Part shown: positions 1-7,946 of the stretch, piece by piece
How the letters are laid out: every line of letters begins with the position of its first letter
Position numbering within the stretch: position 1 is the stretch's first letter
DNA from: Mucilaginibacter rubeus
Lineage (GTDB): Bacteria; Bacteroidota; Bacteroidia; Sphingobacteriales; Sphingobacteriaceae
Assembly (NCBI RefSeq): GCF_003286415.2
Contig: NZ_CP043450.1
Location: 4,712,001-4,776,000 of the forward strand
Length of the DNA stretch: 64,000 bases
Direction of reading: 5' to 3'
Made by a program: the position numbers and the translations under genes
The notes under the pieces: generated by a model
What the model was told of the DNA's origin: nothing
What the model saw: only the letters and a program-made list of their open reading frames with translations
The model's database searches: none

Positions 1-116
1 ACACCAAAACCATCAAGGAAATTTATGAAACTGCAGGGATCAAATTTGATTTCAGCGCGGCTTACGTAAAAGAACTGGCGGAGTTTGTGAAAGCGGAGTT
101 GGATAAGTTGAATTAA
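1..116 (+). CDS. C-terminal fragment of a CDS, possibly M3 family oligoendopeptidase
   Basis: Only the last 37 codons and a TAA stop (114-116) are present; the gene begins before the window. The visible tail reads TKTIKEIYETAGIKFDFS and then an amphipathic, lysine- and glutamate-rich helix ending KLN. The phrase AGIKFDFS followed by a charged helix resembles the C-terminus of Bacteroidota M3 (thimet-type) oligoendopeptidases as I remember them. The catalytic HExxH part is not visible, so the family is a guess. A palindromic element follows 19 bp after the stop. Confidence 0.45.
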   Translation, partial: TKTIKEIYETAGIKFDFSAAYVKELAEFVKAELDKLN

Positions 117-134
117 ATAATTCGATAATACTTT

Positions 135-218
135 ATGTCATTGCGAGGAACGAAGCAATCGCATGCTTTACAGAGCGGCCGTGCTTCCGTGCGATTGCTT
201 CGTTCCTCGCAATGACAT
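135..218. repeat. Extragenic palindrome, TGTCATTGCGAG type
   Basis: Perfect 28-bp inverted repeat (135-162 and 191-218) with a 28-base spacer; the outer end of each arm is ATGTCATTGCGAGGAACG. It lies between two convergent genes. Related copies occur near 5464, 15681, 19733, 23679 and 26983, all intergenic. It resembles REP/BIME-like elements; transcripts from either strand would fold into a long hairpin, so it may also end transcription. Confidence 0.9.
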
Positions 219-265
219 ATTTTTTATCACCACGGGTCACGCTTCGTTAAACCCGCGGCAGCTAT

Positions 266-1273
266 TTATTTTGCCAATATCCTCTTATACAACGCCCAAT
301 AATCACTCACCATTTTCTCGCTCGAAAACTGAGCATTAGCCCAGTTGTAACAATCAATCCTGTTAATCTCACCAACAGCAGCAATCGCTTCCACCGCTTC
401 ATCAACACCATCAACCAAAAAACCGGTTTGTCTATCCTTAATCAGTTCCGGCATCGATCCGCGATTAAAAGCAATAACCGGTGTGCCGCAAAGCATGGCT
501 TCCGCTACACTTAAACCAAATGGTTCATTAAAACTAATAGGATGTAACAAAGCATAAGCTTTCCCTAAAAGCTCCCTGCGCTTTTCAGGACCTGCATGAC
601 CAATGTATTCTATACCTGCCGAAAGCTGCGGTTCTATCTTTTCTTTAAAATATTTAGCGTCCTGCACTATGCCCGCTATCAACAACTTCCATTTACTTTT
701 TTTGGCGATCTCGATAGCCTCTGACGTCCCTTTATCGGGATGGATGCGACCAAAATACAGCAGGTAATCATCCGGTTGCTCATAAAAATTAAAATCCCGG
801 GTGTCTATGCCGTTGTAAACTGTAGCGAGATAATCCAGTTCCGGACTACGATCGGCATTGCTGATGGATACATAATGTCCCCTGCTGTTGTATTTTTTAT
901 ATACCGGGATGATCTTTGGCGATGAAAAGCCGTGTATGGTAGTAATAACTGGTGTTTTGATCAAACCCGAATAGGTAAGCGGTAGAAAATCGAAATTATT
1001 ATGGATGATATCAAACTGATCCGCTTTTTCCATCAGGTTACTGATGTGCAGGCATTCCAGCACTTTGGCATCTTGAGTTCGGTCTTCCTCGTAACCGGCG
1101 GCACAAATGGCATCAAGCGTACCTTTGGTTATGGAATCGCCGGTGGCGAAGAGTGTTACTTCTGCGCCCAGCTTAACCATACCTTCGGCTATGTTTGATG
1201 CTATTTGCTCCCATGGCCCGTAGTGCCTGGGCGGTGTGCGCCAGGCAACAGGGGCTAATACAGCTACTTTCAT
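266..1273 (-). CDS. Glycosyltransferase family 4 (GT-B fold)
   Basis: A 335-residue retaining glycosyltransferase, expected to move a sugar from a nucleotide-sugar donor in the cytoplasm; donor and acceptor cannot be read from sequence. The N-terminus MKVAVLAPVAWRTPPRHYGPWEQ is the typical first beta strand and glycine-rich loop of the GT4 acceptor domain. The donor domain starts near residue 170 (YLLYFGRIHPDKG), and the E-x7-E motif EPFGLSVAE sits at 250-258. I chose the ATG at 1273 because upstream in-frame codons overlap the preceding gene and the family N-terminus begins here. It follows the GT4 fusion gene by a single base, so the two are almost certainly co-transcribed and probably act in one pathway. 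Confidence 0.88.
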   Translation of the reverse strand: MKVAVLAPVAWRTPPRHYGPWEQIASNIAEGMVKLGAEVTLFATGDSITKGTLDAICAAGYEEDRTQDAKVLECLHISNLMEKADQFDIIHNNFDFLPLTYSGLIKTPVITTIHGFSSPKIIPVYKKYNSRGHYVSISNADRSPELDYLATVYNGIDTRDFNFYEQPDDYLLYFGRIHPDKGTSEAIEIAKKSKWKLLIAGIVQDAKYFKEKIEPQLSAGIEYIGHAGPEKRRELLGKAYALLHPISFNEPFGLSVAEAMLCGTPVIAFNRGSMPELIKDRQTGFLVDGVDEAVEAIAAVGEINRIDCYNWANAQFSSEKMVSDYWALYKRILAK

Positions 1274-1274
1274 T

Positions 1275-3551
1275 TTAGCAGGTCTGTAATTTTTGACCGT
1301 ACTTGTTATATTCGTATTCCAGCTCAAAAGCTTTCAATACGGTAAGGTGCGATATTAGGTAGGCCAGCGTACTCTCTGCCCCCTGGTTACGGTTTATGCC
1401 TCCCGGCAGCAAGCCGTCGCAACAGCCTTTAGTTTCATGATCGTAAAGTGGAGCGCGCAGGGTATTCTCACCTAAAAACCATTTATAGCTCAGGAACATT
1501 TTTTCGATATACTGCGGAATCCTGAAGGTTTGGTAAGCCTGGAAATGCATTAGTACCATAGCCATAGTTTCTATCGCTTGCTGATCAAACGTAGGGAAGG
1601 TACCACCACGGTAATACCAGCCGTCATTACCTACCGGGCTCAAATACCCGTTTGACAATGTAAGCTGATCAAGGAAAGCCATGGTTGCCAAAGCAATTTT
1701 CTTTGCCTCTTCATTTCCCGTTATCTCGCACGAATGCAGTAAAGCCAGCGGAAGAATGGCATTATCATAGGTCATCTTTTCTTCAAACCACTGCCAATCA
1801 TCAGATTGAGTATTGTTGTACGCATCTATCAACGGCTGGGTTAAATTGGCTAATATCTTTACCATGCCCTCATCGGTAGGATAGACCTGCAGGTAAAGAC
1901 TGATACCAATAATAGTATTGGCCATACCCCTCAAATGCTTCAATGCTGCGAAATGTGGCACGGATTTATGAAAGATCTCTAACGAAAATTCACGATATGA
2001 ATTACTTGCGGCACAGCCAATTAAATGACCTAAGGCCCAAATTGTACGGCCAAATGAATCTTCAGATCCAACCTCATCCAGATATCGCCTGTCGAAACTC
2101 AGGAAGTTGCGAAAATTGCCATCATCGGTTTGCATGTAGTGGATATAGCTCAGGTATATTGGCAGCAATTCAAAAGCTTCCCGGCTTCCATTGCGTTGGT
2201 AAGCCATGAGTGCCATAATCAGCGCGCGGGCATTATCGTCCAAACAATAACCCTCTTTCAAATTTGGAATTCCATACTTGGCATGCTGCACGATACCGGT
2301 ATCGTCGGTCAGGCGCAAAACATGGGTTAAACTGAATTTTGGAAGTATCTCCGGATCTACGATACTATTGCGAAGGATCTTGTCGCTAAAGTCATAACGT
2401 ACCAATGATTCCTGAGCCACTTTAATAAACTCGGCACCAATTACCGGCCAGCGCAAGTGCAGGCCGTATTGGTAAGCATTCTCTTTTAACTCAGCAAGTA
2501 CTCGATCCTGGTCAAGCAATTCGATAACCGTGTCGGCTAATGCATCTGAATTTTTAAAATCAAACAACCTGCCGCGTTTATCAGCCAGCAATTCGGTGGC
2601 ATGCCAATACGGCGTCGAAACCACCGCCGCCCCTGCACCAACAGCATATGAAAGTGTGCCACTGGTGATTTGGGCTTCGTTCAAATATGGGGTTACATAT
2701 ATTTCACAGGCGGTAAGATAGTTCACCAGTTCTTCTTCAGAAACAAACTTGGCTATAAAAGCGAGATTTTTGGAAACGCCCAACTGTGCCGCAAGCGACT
2801 TCAGGTGATCGCGGTATTCCTCGCCCGAACTTTTAATAACGCCCGGGTGGGTATTGCCCAACACCACGTACATCACATCGGGATGTTTCTCAACTATTTT
2901 AGGAAGTGCTTTAACCACCGTTTCCAGACCTTTATTCCGGCTCAGTAAGCCAAAAGTGAGCATTACCCTTTTATTTTTGAATGATGAAAGATTCTTAACC
3001 GGGTTTTCAACCGGTGCTTCAACATCGGGTACGCCATGCTCTATGATCTGGATCTTATCGGCAGGGATTTCATAAATGTTAGTCAGAAACTCAACCGCAC
3101 GTTTACTCATCACCACAATTTTTGAGGATTGCTCGGCTATTTCACGGATGATGATACGCTGCACATAGCTCGGATCTTTTAATATGGTATGCAGGATAGA
3201 GATTAAAGGCTTCTCCAGGCGATTGATCAGCGGGAGAATATAAATGCCGCTTTCGCCGCCATAAATACCAAATTCATGTTCCATAATGCATACGTCAGCA
3301 TCACTGGTATTGATATAATTGGCGGCCCGGATATAATCCTTTTGGTGGTTTTGCCGGATAACATACTTCACCTCCTCCGGGTACTCGTATTCCTGTAAAT
3401 TTTCCGAATCGTTAAGGGCAACAACAAAGCCATTTTGTGCCAGGTTTCGCCTTTCCGGAAAATTTGAGTTGATGGCGTGCATCAAATTATTATTAAATGT
3501 TGCAAGACCGCATTCGCGGGGAGGATAGGTTGATATATATGCTATTTTCAT
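1275..3551 (-). CDS. Two-domain protein: GT4 glycosyltransferase fused to an alpha/alpha-barrel glycosidase-like domain
   Basis: A 758-residue fusion. Residues 1-400 are a GT-B glycosyltransferase: N-terminal MKIAYISTYPPRECGLATF, acceptor-domain HTILKDPSYVQ, donor-domain FGLLSRNKG, and TPYLNEAQITSGTLSYAVG in place of the usual E-x7-E region. From about residue 430 (LTDDTGIVQHAKYGIPN) the protein is a chain of helical repeats with conserved pieces such as GYCLDDNARAL, DGNFRNFLSFDRRY, SEDSFGRTIWALGHL and TFPTFDQQAIETMAM, as in (alpha/alpha)6 barrels; which residues are catalytic is unclear. The ATG at 3551 gives the proper GT start; a longer frame upstream lacks family resemblance. Paired with the next GT4 gene. 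Such fusions often accompany GH130 genes in Bacteroidota, and a GH130 gene lies 16 kb away. Confidence 0.85.
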   Translation of the reverse strand: MKIAYISTYPPRECGLATFNNNLMHAINSNFPERRNLAQNGFVVALNDSENLQEYEYPEEVKYVIRQNHQKDYIRAANYINTSDADVCIMEHEFGIYGGESGIYILPLINRLEKPLISILHTILKDPSYVQRIIIREIAEQSSKIVVMSKRAVEFLTNIYEIPADKIQIIEHGVPDVEAPVENPVKNLSSFKNKRVMLTFGLLSRNKGLETVVKALPKIVEKHPDVMYVVLGNTHPGVIKSSGEEYRDHLKSLAAQLGVSKNLAFIAKFVSEEELVNYLTACEIYVTPYLNEAQITSGTLSYAVGAGAAVVSTPYWHATELLADKRGRLFDFKNSDALADTVIELLDQDRVLAELKENAYQYGLHLRWPVIGAEFIKVAQESLVRYDFSDKILRNSIVDPEILPKFSLTHVLRLTDDTGIVQHAKYGIPNLKEGYCLDDNARALIMALMAYQRNGSREAFELLPIYLSYIHYMQTDDGNFRNFLSFDRRYLDEVGSEDSFGRTIWALGHLIGCAASNSYREFSLEIFHKSVPHFAALKHLRGMANTIIGISLYLQVYPTDEGMVKILANLTQPLIDAYNNTQSDDWQWFEEKMTYDNAILPLALLHSCEITGNEEAKKIALATMAFLDQLTLSNGYLSPVGNDGWYYRGGTFPTFDQQAIETMAMVLMHFQAYQTFRIPQYIEKMFLSYKWFLGENTLRAPLYDHETKGCCDGLLPGGINRNQGAESTLAYLISHLTVLKAFELEYEYNKYGQKLQTC

Positions 3552-3800
3552 AAGTAGATTGTGTATAGATTCATTGCATTGATCTGCTTTACAAAATTTA
3601 ATTAATTGTAAAAACAGAATGACTACAAAAAAGTGCAATAAGTGACCTGAATTATTGCTTCGGATACACACAAGGCACTATTTTCATAGATACAGGTATA
3701 AATGCACAAACTATACCAATTTAACTCAAACTATAATTCGGCGACAATTTTCAACAGTTGTAACAGGCAAGTTACAGGGAGGAGTTATTGTTATAAATGT

Positions 3801-3936
3801 TGTCATTTCGATAGAGCATGGCTGGGGGATTACGCGACGGGGCGAAAGAGAAATCTTATACGTCATGCAAATTCAAGCTGCATAGTTGCTTATCATATTG
3901 TATAAGATTTCTCCTCGTTCCTCGTTCGAAATGACA
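3801..3936. repeat. Extragenic palindrome, TGTCATTTCGA type (copy 1)
   Basis: About 136 bp bounded by TGTCATTTCG and CGAAATGACA. An inner arm pair, GAGAAATCTTATACG with TATAAGATTTCTC, would close a second hairpin stem. Nearly the same sequence recurs at 4068-4201. The outer ends resemble the TGTCATTGCGAG elements, so the two types may share ancestry. Confidence 0.9.
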
Positions 3937-3953
3937 TCGGGGTATTATATTCT

Positions 3954-4001
3954 TTATCTCGTATAAAAATCAATAGCCTCAATAATAACATCACAAGCTT
4001 T
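3954..4001 (-). pseudogene. Relic of a second aminotransferase 3' end
   Basis: Read on the minus strand, 15 codons and a stop spell KACDVIIEAIDFYTR, matching the C-terminus of the adjacent aminotransferase (KACDVIIEAIDFYTNK). Over the first 14 codons the DNA differs at four positions, all third-codon positions and all synonymous. Homology stops sharply at 4001/4002. The relic sits beside palindrome copy 1 exactly as the intact gene end sits beside copy 2, so a unit of about 200 bp (3801-4001 and 4068-4269) is duplicated. The synonymous-only divergence suggests the relic was once part of a functional gene. Confidence 0.8.
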
Positions 4002-4007
4002 TTGTCC

Positions 4008-4037
4008 CCTCAGGGTCTCTCGGAGAGTACCCTGAGG
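4008..4037. repeat. Short perfect hairpin between the duplicated units
   Basis: CCTCAGGGT pairs with ACCCTGAGG, and the inner CTCTC pairs with GAGAG. It lies in the 66-bp segment (4002-4067) that is not shared by the two duplicated units. Without a following T tract it is not an obvious terminator. Confidence 0.7.
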
Positions 4038-4067
4038 TATACTGTAGGATGAGGAAAGTACACTTTA

Positions 4068-4201
4068 TGTCATTTCGATAGAGCGGAGATGGGATTGCCT
4101 GGTGGGGCGAAAGAGAAATCTTATACGTCATGCAAATTCAACCTGCATAGTTGCTTATCATATTGTATAAGATTTCTCCTCGTTCCTCGTTCGAAATGAC
4201 A
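4068..4201. repeat. Extragenic palindrome, TGTCATTTCGA type (copy 2)
   Basis: Same architecture as the element at 3801-3936, with the body nearly identical and differences concentrated in the first 40 bases. It ends 17 bp beyond the stop codon of the aminotransferase gene and may serve as its transcription end. Confidence 0.9.
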
Positions 4202-4218
4202 ACGAGGGGTTAATTCTT

Positions 4219-5412
4219 TTATTTATTCGTATAGAAATCAATCGCCTCTATAATCACATCACAAGCTTTCCTGATCTCATCTGGGGTAATAATGAGCGGC
4301 GGGGCCAGGCGCATAGAGTTGCTGCAATGCAGGAACCAATCGGTAATCACGCCGTTTTCGATACAGCGGTCAATTATTTTTTTATTAAGATCGAAGTCTT
4401 CTAATTCAGCGGCCATCATAAGGCCTTTGCCCCGAACCTGGTGTATGGCAGGGTGTACAAGCAATTCACGAAACAAGGCTTCTTTTTCTGCAACGGCAGA
4501 TACAAGGTCATTATCCAGCAGAAATTCTAAGGCAGCCAAACCCGCCGCGCAACATACCGGGTGCCCTCCAAAGGTAGTGATATGACCAAGGATAGGATTT
4601 TCCTTCAGCGCATCCATAATCTGGTTTGATGAGATGAACGCTCCTATCGGCATTCCACCGCCCAGGGCTTTTGCAAGCAAGAGAATATCAGGTACAATAT
4701 CAAAATGCTCAAAAGCGAAAAGCTTGCCCGTGCGCCCAAAAGCGGCCTGAATTTCATCCAGTATCAGCAAAGTGCCTGTTTGGGTACAGCGGGCACGTAA
4801 AGCTTTCATATAAGCCAAATCCGGCACTCGGATACCGGCTTCCCCCTGGATAGTTTCGATGATCACGCAAGCTGTTTGCTCAGTGATCAAATCCAGATCT
4901 TCAGGATTATTAAAGCGGATAAAGTTTACTCCGGGTAATAATGGTCGGTATGCCTGTTTAAACTCTTCATTACCCATTACGCTTAAAGCACCCTGGGTAC
5001 TGCCATGGTAGGAATGATGGCAGGCTACAATCTGTTGCCGGCCAGTGAAGCGCTTGGCCAACTTTAATGCGCCCTCAACAGCTTCAGCTCCAGAATTGGT
5101 AAAATAAACCGATTGCAGGGTATCCGGCAGTACAGACACCAACTTTTCGGCAAAACGGACCTGCGGGGTTTGCACATATTCGCCGTATACCATCAGGTGG
5201 ATGTATTTATCAACCTGCTCCTTTATGGCGTTAATAACATAAGGATTACTATGTCCTAAACTGCTAACACCAATGCCCGATATCAGGTCGATAAACGGTT
5301 TGCCCTCCGCATTGTACATATAAATACCTTCGGCACGCTCAAATTCAAGCAATAAAGGGAAATTTGTAGTTTGAGCGTTGTTGGCTAAAAAAAGCTGGCG
5401 AAGAGTTGTCAT
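4219..5412 (-). CDS. Class III PLP-dependent aminotransferase (acetylornithine/ornithine aminotransferase-like)
   Basis: A 397-residue fold-type I aminotransferase that should transfer an omega-amino group from an ornithine-like donor using pyridoxal phosphate. Visible motifs: cofactor phosphate loop TNSGAEAVEGALKLAKR (about 105-121), aromatic-stacking segment CHHSYHGST, ILDEIQAAFGRTG with the cofactor-binding Asp219, and LLAKALGGGMPIGA holding the Schiff-base Lys248. Length and motif order are standard for the family. The exact substrate is unclear: no arginine or lysine biosynthesis gene is adjacent. The gene stands alone between palindromic elements; its last codons are duplicated as a relic at 3954-4001. 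Confidence 0.88.
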   Translation of the reverse strand: MTTLRQLFLANNAQTTNFPLLLEFERAEGIYMYNAEGKPFIDLISGIGVSSLGHSNPYVINAIKEQVDKYIHLMVYGEYVQTPQVRFAEKLVSVLPDTLQSVYFTNSGAEAVEGALKLAKRFTGRQQIVACHHSYHGSTQGALSVMGNEEFKQAYRPLLPGVNFIRFNNPEDLDLITEQTACVIIETIQGEAGIRVPDLAYMKALRARCTQTGTLLILDEIQAAFGRTGKLFAFEHFDIVPDILLLAKALGGGMPIGAFISSNQIMDALKENPILGHITTFGGHPVCCAAGLAALEFLLDNDLVSAVAEKEALFRELLVHPAIHQVRGKGLMMAAELEDFDLNKKIIDRCIENGVITDWFLHCSNSMRLAPPLIITPDEIRKACDVIIEAIDFYTNK

Positions 5413-5463
5413 GATGTTTTGTTATAAGTATTAAGTCGCCTTTAGAAGTTATTGCCTAAATGG

Positions 5464-5545
5464 CGTCATTGCGAGGTACGAAGCAATCGCGAACTGTACA
5501 GAGCGGCTCTGCTAATCGGGGATTGCTTCGTACCTCGCAATGACG
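5464..5545. repeat. Extragenic palindrome, TGTCATTGCGAG type with GGTACG arms
   Basis: Perfect 25-bp inverted repeat (5464-5488 and 5521-5545). Compared with the copy at 135-218, the arm reads GAGGTACGAAG instead of GAGGAACGAAG, and the opposite arm carries the matching change, so base pairing is preserved. It lies upstream of the aminotransferase. Confidence 0.9.
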
Positions 5546-5559
5546 AGTAGTAGAACCCA

Positions 5560-5590
5560 GACTTACGAAGTTTTAAAAACTTCGTAAGTC
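5560..5590. repeat. Near-continuous 15-bp palindrome
   Basis: GACTTACGAAGTTTT (5560-5574) is followed one base later by its reverse complement (5576-5590). The centre is T- and A-rich, so a hairpin in either direction is possible, but the loop is too short for a classic intrinsic terminator. Function unknown. Confidence 0.75.
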
Positions 5591-5706
5591 TTAGATCCGC
5601 AATGACGCTTACTTAAATTTTAGCGACAAAGATAAACTAAAACAGATGGACGAAAATCCATCTGCAAATGTTATTTGAAATACTTTAGATTTTTAAGACA
5701 GTGAGG

Positions 5707-5741
5707 TAACTAATCTCTAAACTCCAACCTCTAATCTCTCC
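5707..5741. repeat. Dispersed GAGATTAGAGGTTGGAG repeat, copy 1
   Basis: On the minus strand this reads GAGATTAGAGGTTGGAG and then TTTAGAGATTAGTTA; a close relative lies at 48338-48371. It directly abuts the 3' end of the Spy-like gene. Confidence 0.65.
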
Positions 5742-5742
5742 C

Positions 5743-6249
5743 CTAATTCCCCGCTCTTTCGCTGCGTTCGCTGAGTTGTTTGATGAGTTCGTCGTTAAAT
5801 TCCTGCTCGCTTTTGTAAAGCACGCTCACCTTTTCGGGCGGGAGGATCTTGGAGAATGAATCACGGTAACGTTTACGGATCCCAACCAATTGGCTTTCGT
5901 AATAAATTTCTTTATCTATTTGCTCGGTACCGTTGGTTGATGAGGTTGAGTTGTTTAAACGCTTCAGGATGCGTACAGCAGTAAGCTCCTGCTGATATTG
6001 ATTATAAAGCGGCCAGAATTTGGTCGCTTCATCATCGGTAAGATCAAGCTGGCGGCTGATATACCTGTTACGGGCAGCCTCAAGTCTTTTTCCCATAGCA
6101 CCTTTTTTATTGCCATTAGGGCGAACGGGATTAAGCTCGGGCCTTGAGGGCGTTTGAGCCGGAACAAAGCGGTTAACCTGCCCCACAGCTTCATAGCCTA
6201 TAGCCATAACAAATAGCACAATACAAATATGCCTGATCAATTTACTCAT
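5743..6249 (-). CDS. Spy/CpxP-like periplasmic protein of an ECF sigma operon
   Basis: 168 residues with an N-terminal signal sequence (IRHICIVLFVMAIGYEAVGQ). The mature part is helical and charged, with QLDLTDDEATKFWPLYNQYQQEL near the middle, the LTxxQ-like segment of Spy/CpxP proteins. It ends with a second helix (FSKILPPEKVSVLYKSEQEFNDELIKQL split around prolines). Similar small proteins often follow ECF sigma factors in Bacteroidota. It starts 16 bp after the repeat-bearing membrane protein and is the last gene of the three-gene set. A role in sensing envelope stress or binding misfolded proteins is inferred from family and position. Confidence 0.72.
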   Translation of the reverse strand: MSKLIRHICIVLFVMAIGYEAVGQVNRFVPAQTPSRPELNPVRPNGNKKGAMGKRLEAARNRYISRQLDLTDDEATKFWPLYNQYQQELTAVRILKRLNNSTSSTNGTEQIDKEIYYESQLVGIRKRYRDSFSKILPPEKVSVLYKSEQEFNDELIKQLSERSERAGN

Positions 6250-6265
6250 TAAATATTTCCTCTGT

Positions 6266-7309
6266 TTAATTATCTATATAATCCGACAGATCTTCGTCTG
6301 CATTACTTGTATTACTTTTTTGATTAGCATCCATCAGTGTACGGGTGTCGCTCGCGTCCATATGTAACTGAAGGTAGCTTTTTATTTCATCAACCGGAAC
6401 TGATGATACCTGCTCGTGTAAATAAGAGTGGTTATGATCTGATGGCTGTAAATCTCCCCTGAAAATAACACCTACGCCAAGTATCAGGGCAAAACAAGCG
6501 GCTGTAGCATACCTGATGGTTGGTGATGACCAAAGCCTCCTTACCATACCTTTTTTCTGTACAGGCTTAGCTTTGTTAATGCTTACAACGTTATCAATCT
6601 CCTGCTCTTCTTCAATCTCCGCATTAACGGTTTTATCCAAAATGCGCTGGCTAAGCTGGTCGAAATAGTTTGCAGGTACTTCCAAACCTTCATGCTCCAT
6701 ATTCATGGCTTCCTCAACCGCTATACGGCTTTGGATATTGGCACTCAATTCCTCAAAATAATTTTCAGGAACGGTAAAGCCTTCATCGCCCATGGCCTCC
6801 TCCACCGCAATACGGCTTTGGATATTACCGCTCAGTTGGTCAAAATAATTTTCAGGAACCGTGAAACCTTCATCAGCCATACCCATGGCTTCCTCAACCA
6901 CAATGCGGCTTTGGATGTTGCTGCTCAGTTCGTCAAAATAGTTTTCGGGCACCGTAAAACCCGCGCCCGCATCCATGGCTTCATCTACCACAATACGGCT
7001 TTGAATGTTGCTGCTAAGCTCATCAAAATAATTTTCGGGAACGGTAAACCCCGAATCACCTGCGCTAAAAGCACTTTCAATATTTATGCGGCTCCGGATA
7101 TTGCTATTTAACTCGTCGAAGTAGTTTTCAGGTACCGTGTACCCTGCAGATGGATAGTTCTTTAATCCCTCAAGCCTTATGCGTGTTGTAATGTGCTGCG
7201 CCAACTCATGGAAATAGCCATCAGGCACCGTGAACGGGTTAGTCTTGCTAACCTGTTTCAGCGCGATGAAATCATCCAGCCATTCCCTATTGTCCATATC
7301 GCTTTTCAT
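6266..7309 (-). CDS. Anti-sigma-like membrane protein with seven tandem VPxxYF repeats
   Basis: 347 residues from the ATG at 7309; a TTG two codons upstream is also possible. After a short head (MKSDMDNREWLDDFIALK) come seven repeats of about 30 residues, each built on (F/Y)TVPENYFDEL.SNIQSRI: roughly residues 25-55, 56-86, 87-116, 117-147, 148-176, 177-207 and 208-238. An acidic linker, a basic patch (KPVQKKGMVRR) and one membrane span (about 264-283) follow, then a short outer segment of about 60 residues. Gene order suggests an anti-sigma factor or sigma regulator, with the repeats in the cytoplasm. A single VPxxYF motif near the N-terminus is common in such Bacteroidota proteins; seven is unusual. 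No zinc-finger anti-sigma motif is seen. Confidence 0.75.
   Translation of the reverse strand: MKSDMDNREWLDDFIALKQVSKTNPFTVPDGYFHELAQHITTRIRLEGLKNYPSAGYTVPENYFDELNSNIRSRINIESAFSAGDSGFTVPENYFDELSSNIQSRIVVDEAMDAGAGFTVPENYFDELSSNIQSRIVVEEAMGMADEGFTVPENYFDQLSGNIQSRIAVEEAMGDEGFTVPENYFEELSANIQSRIAVEEAMNMEHEGLEVPANYFDQLSQRILDKTVNAEIEEEQEIDNVVSINKAKPVQKKGMVRRLWSSPTIRYATAACFALILGVGVIFRGDLQPSDHNHSYLHEQVSSVPVDEIKSYLQLHMDASDTRTLMDANQKSNTSNADEDLSDYIDN
6596..7237 (-). repeat. Coding tandem repeat array, 7 units of about 90 bp
   Basis: The DNA encoding the VPxxYF repeats. The central units (3-6) are close to identical in protein, with linkers of variable length (EEAMGMADEG, EEAMGDEG, EEAMNMEHEG). Outer units 1 and 7 are the most diverged, the pattern expected when arrays grow and shrink by slippage or unequal recombination in the middle. 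Confidence 0.85.
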
Positions 7310-7360
7310 ACACAACTATAGATTACTATTGTGCTAAAAGGTTTAACGTAAATTAAAAAA

Positions 7361-7915
7361 TTAATCTCTGCCAAGCAAATGAGCTTCTATCTTTTTGACT
7401 GCCAGGTGAAAAGATGCTTTTAAAGCCCCCACGCTGGTACCCAAAACCTGCGACATTTCCTCGTACTTCATGTCTTCATAGTATTTCATATTGAAAACAA
7501 GCCGTTGTTTTTCGGGCAGGGTAAGCAATGCTTCCTGCAGTTTACGCTGCGCGGCGTCGCCGTTAAAATAGGTTGAGTCGGCCAGTGTATCGGCCAGCTC
7601 ATAAGCAACATCATCCAACGAAACATTATTTTTTTGCTTTTTCTTATTCAAAAAAGTAATGCATTCGTTGGATGCTATCCTGTACATCCAGGTGTACAGT
7701 TGCGCGTCGTTTCTGAAACCAGCCAGGTTTTTCCAAACCTTTACAAAAACATCCTGAACCAGATCATCGGCATCGTCATGATCAACAACCATACGACGGA
7801 TGTGCCAGTATATTTTCTGCTGGTATTTTTTCAACAACAGGTTAAATGCCTCATTCCGGGTCTTTTCGTCCTGAAACTTGCTTAATATCTCTGAATCTTC
7901 AACCTGTACCGACAT
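7361..7915 (-). CDS. ECF-type RNA polymerase sigma factor
   Basis: 184 residues with the two ECF domains. Sigma region 2 includes HDDADDLVQDVFVKVWKNL (core binding and -10 recognition) and YTWMYRIASNECITFLNKKK. Region 4 includes LPEKQRLVFNMKYYEDMKYEEM and the helix-turn-helix VLGTSVGALKASFHLAVKKI. It heads a three-gene operon with the repeat-bearing membrane protein and the Spy-like protein, which probably sense the envelope and control it. No cognate promoter could be identified. Confidence 0.92.
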   Translation of the reverse strand: MSVQVEDSEILSKFQDEKTRNEAFNLLLKKYQQKIYWHIRRMVVDHDDADDLVQDVFVKVWKNLAGFRNDAQLYTWMYRIASNECITFLNKKKQKNNVSLDDVAYELADTLADSTYFNGDAAQRKLQEALLTLPEKQRLVFNMKYYEDMKYEEMSQVLGTSVGALKASFHLAVKKIEAHLLGRD

Positions 7916-7946
7916 TTTTAGAATTTTATTAATGTTAAAGGTTTAA

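Noticed and set aside
3655..3905. Plus-strand open frames of 67-76 codons
   Set aside because: They run through the palindromic element and have no family resemblance, signal or promoter; repeat-derived.
3801..4201. Two-copy direct repeat as a possible CRISPR
   Set aside because: Only two units of over 130 bp, internally palindromic, no short regular spacers and no cas genes.
5560..5590. Intrinsic terminator for the Spy-like gene or aminotransferase
   Set aside because: The stem is almost loopless and lies upstream of the aminotransferase and downstream of a 120-bp gap; direction does not suit either gene.
6692..7111. Plus-strand frame across the anti-sigma repeat array
   Set aside because: Its repetitive protein simply mirrors the tandem repeat of the minus-strand gene.
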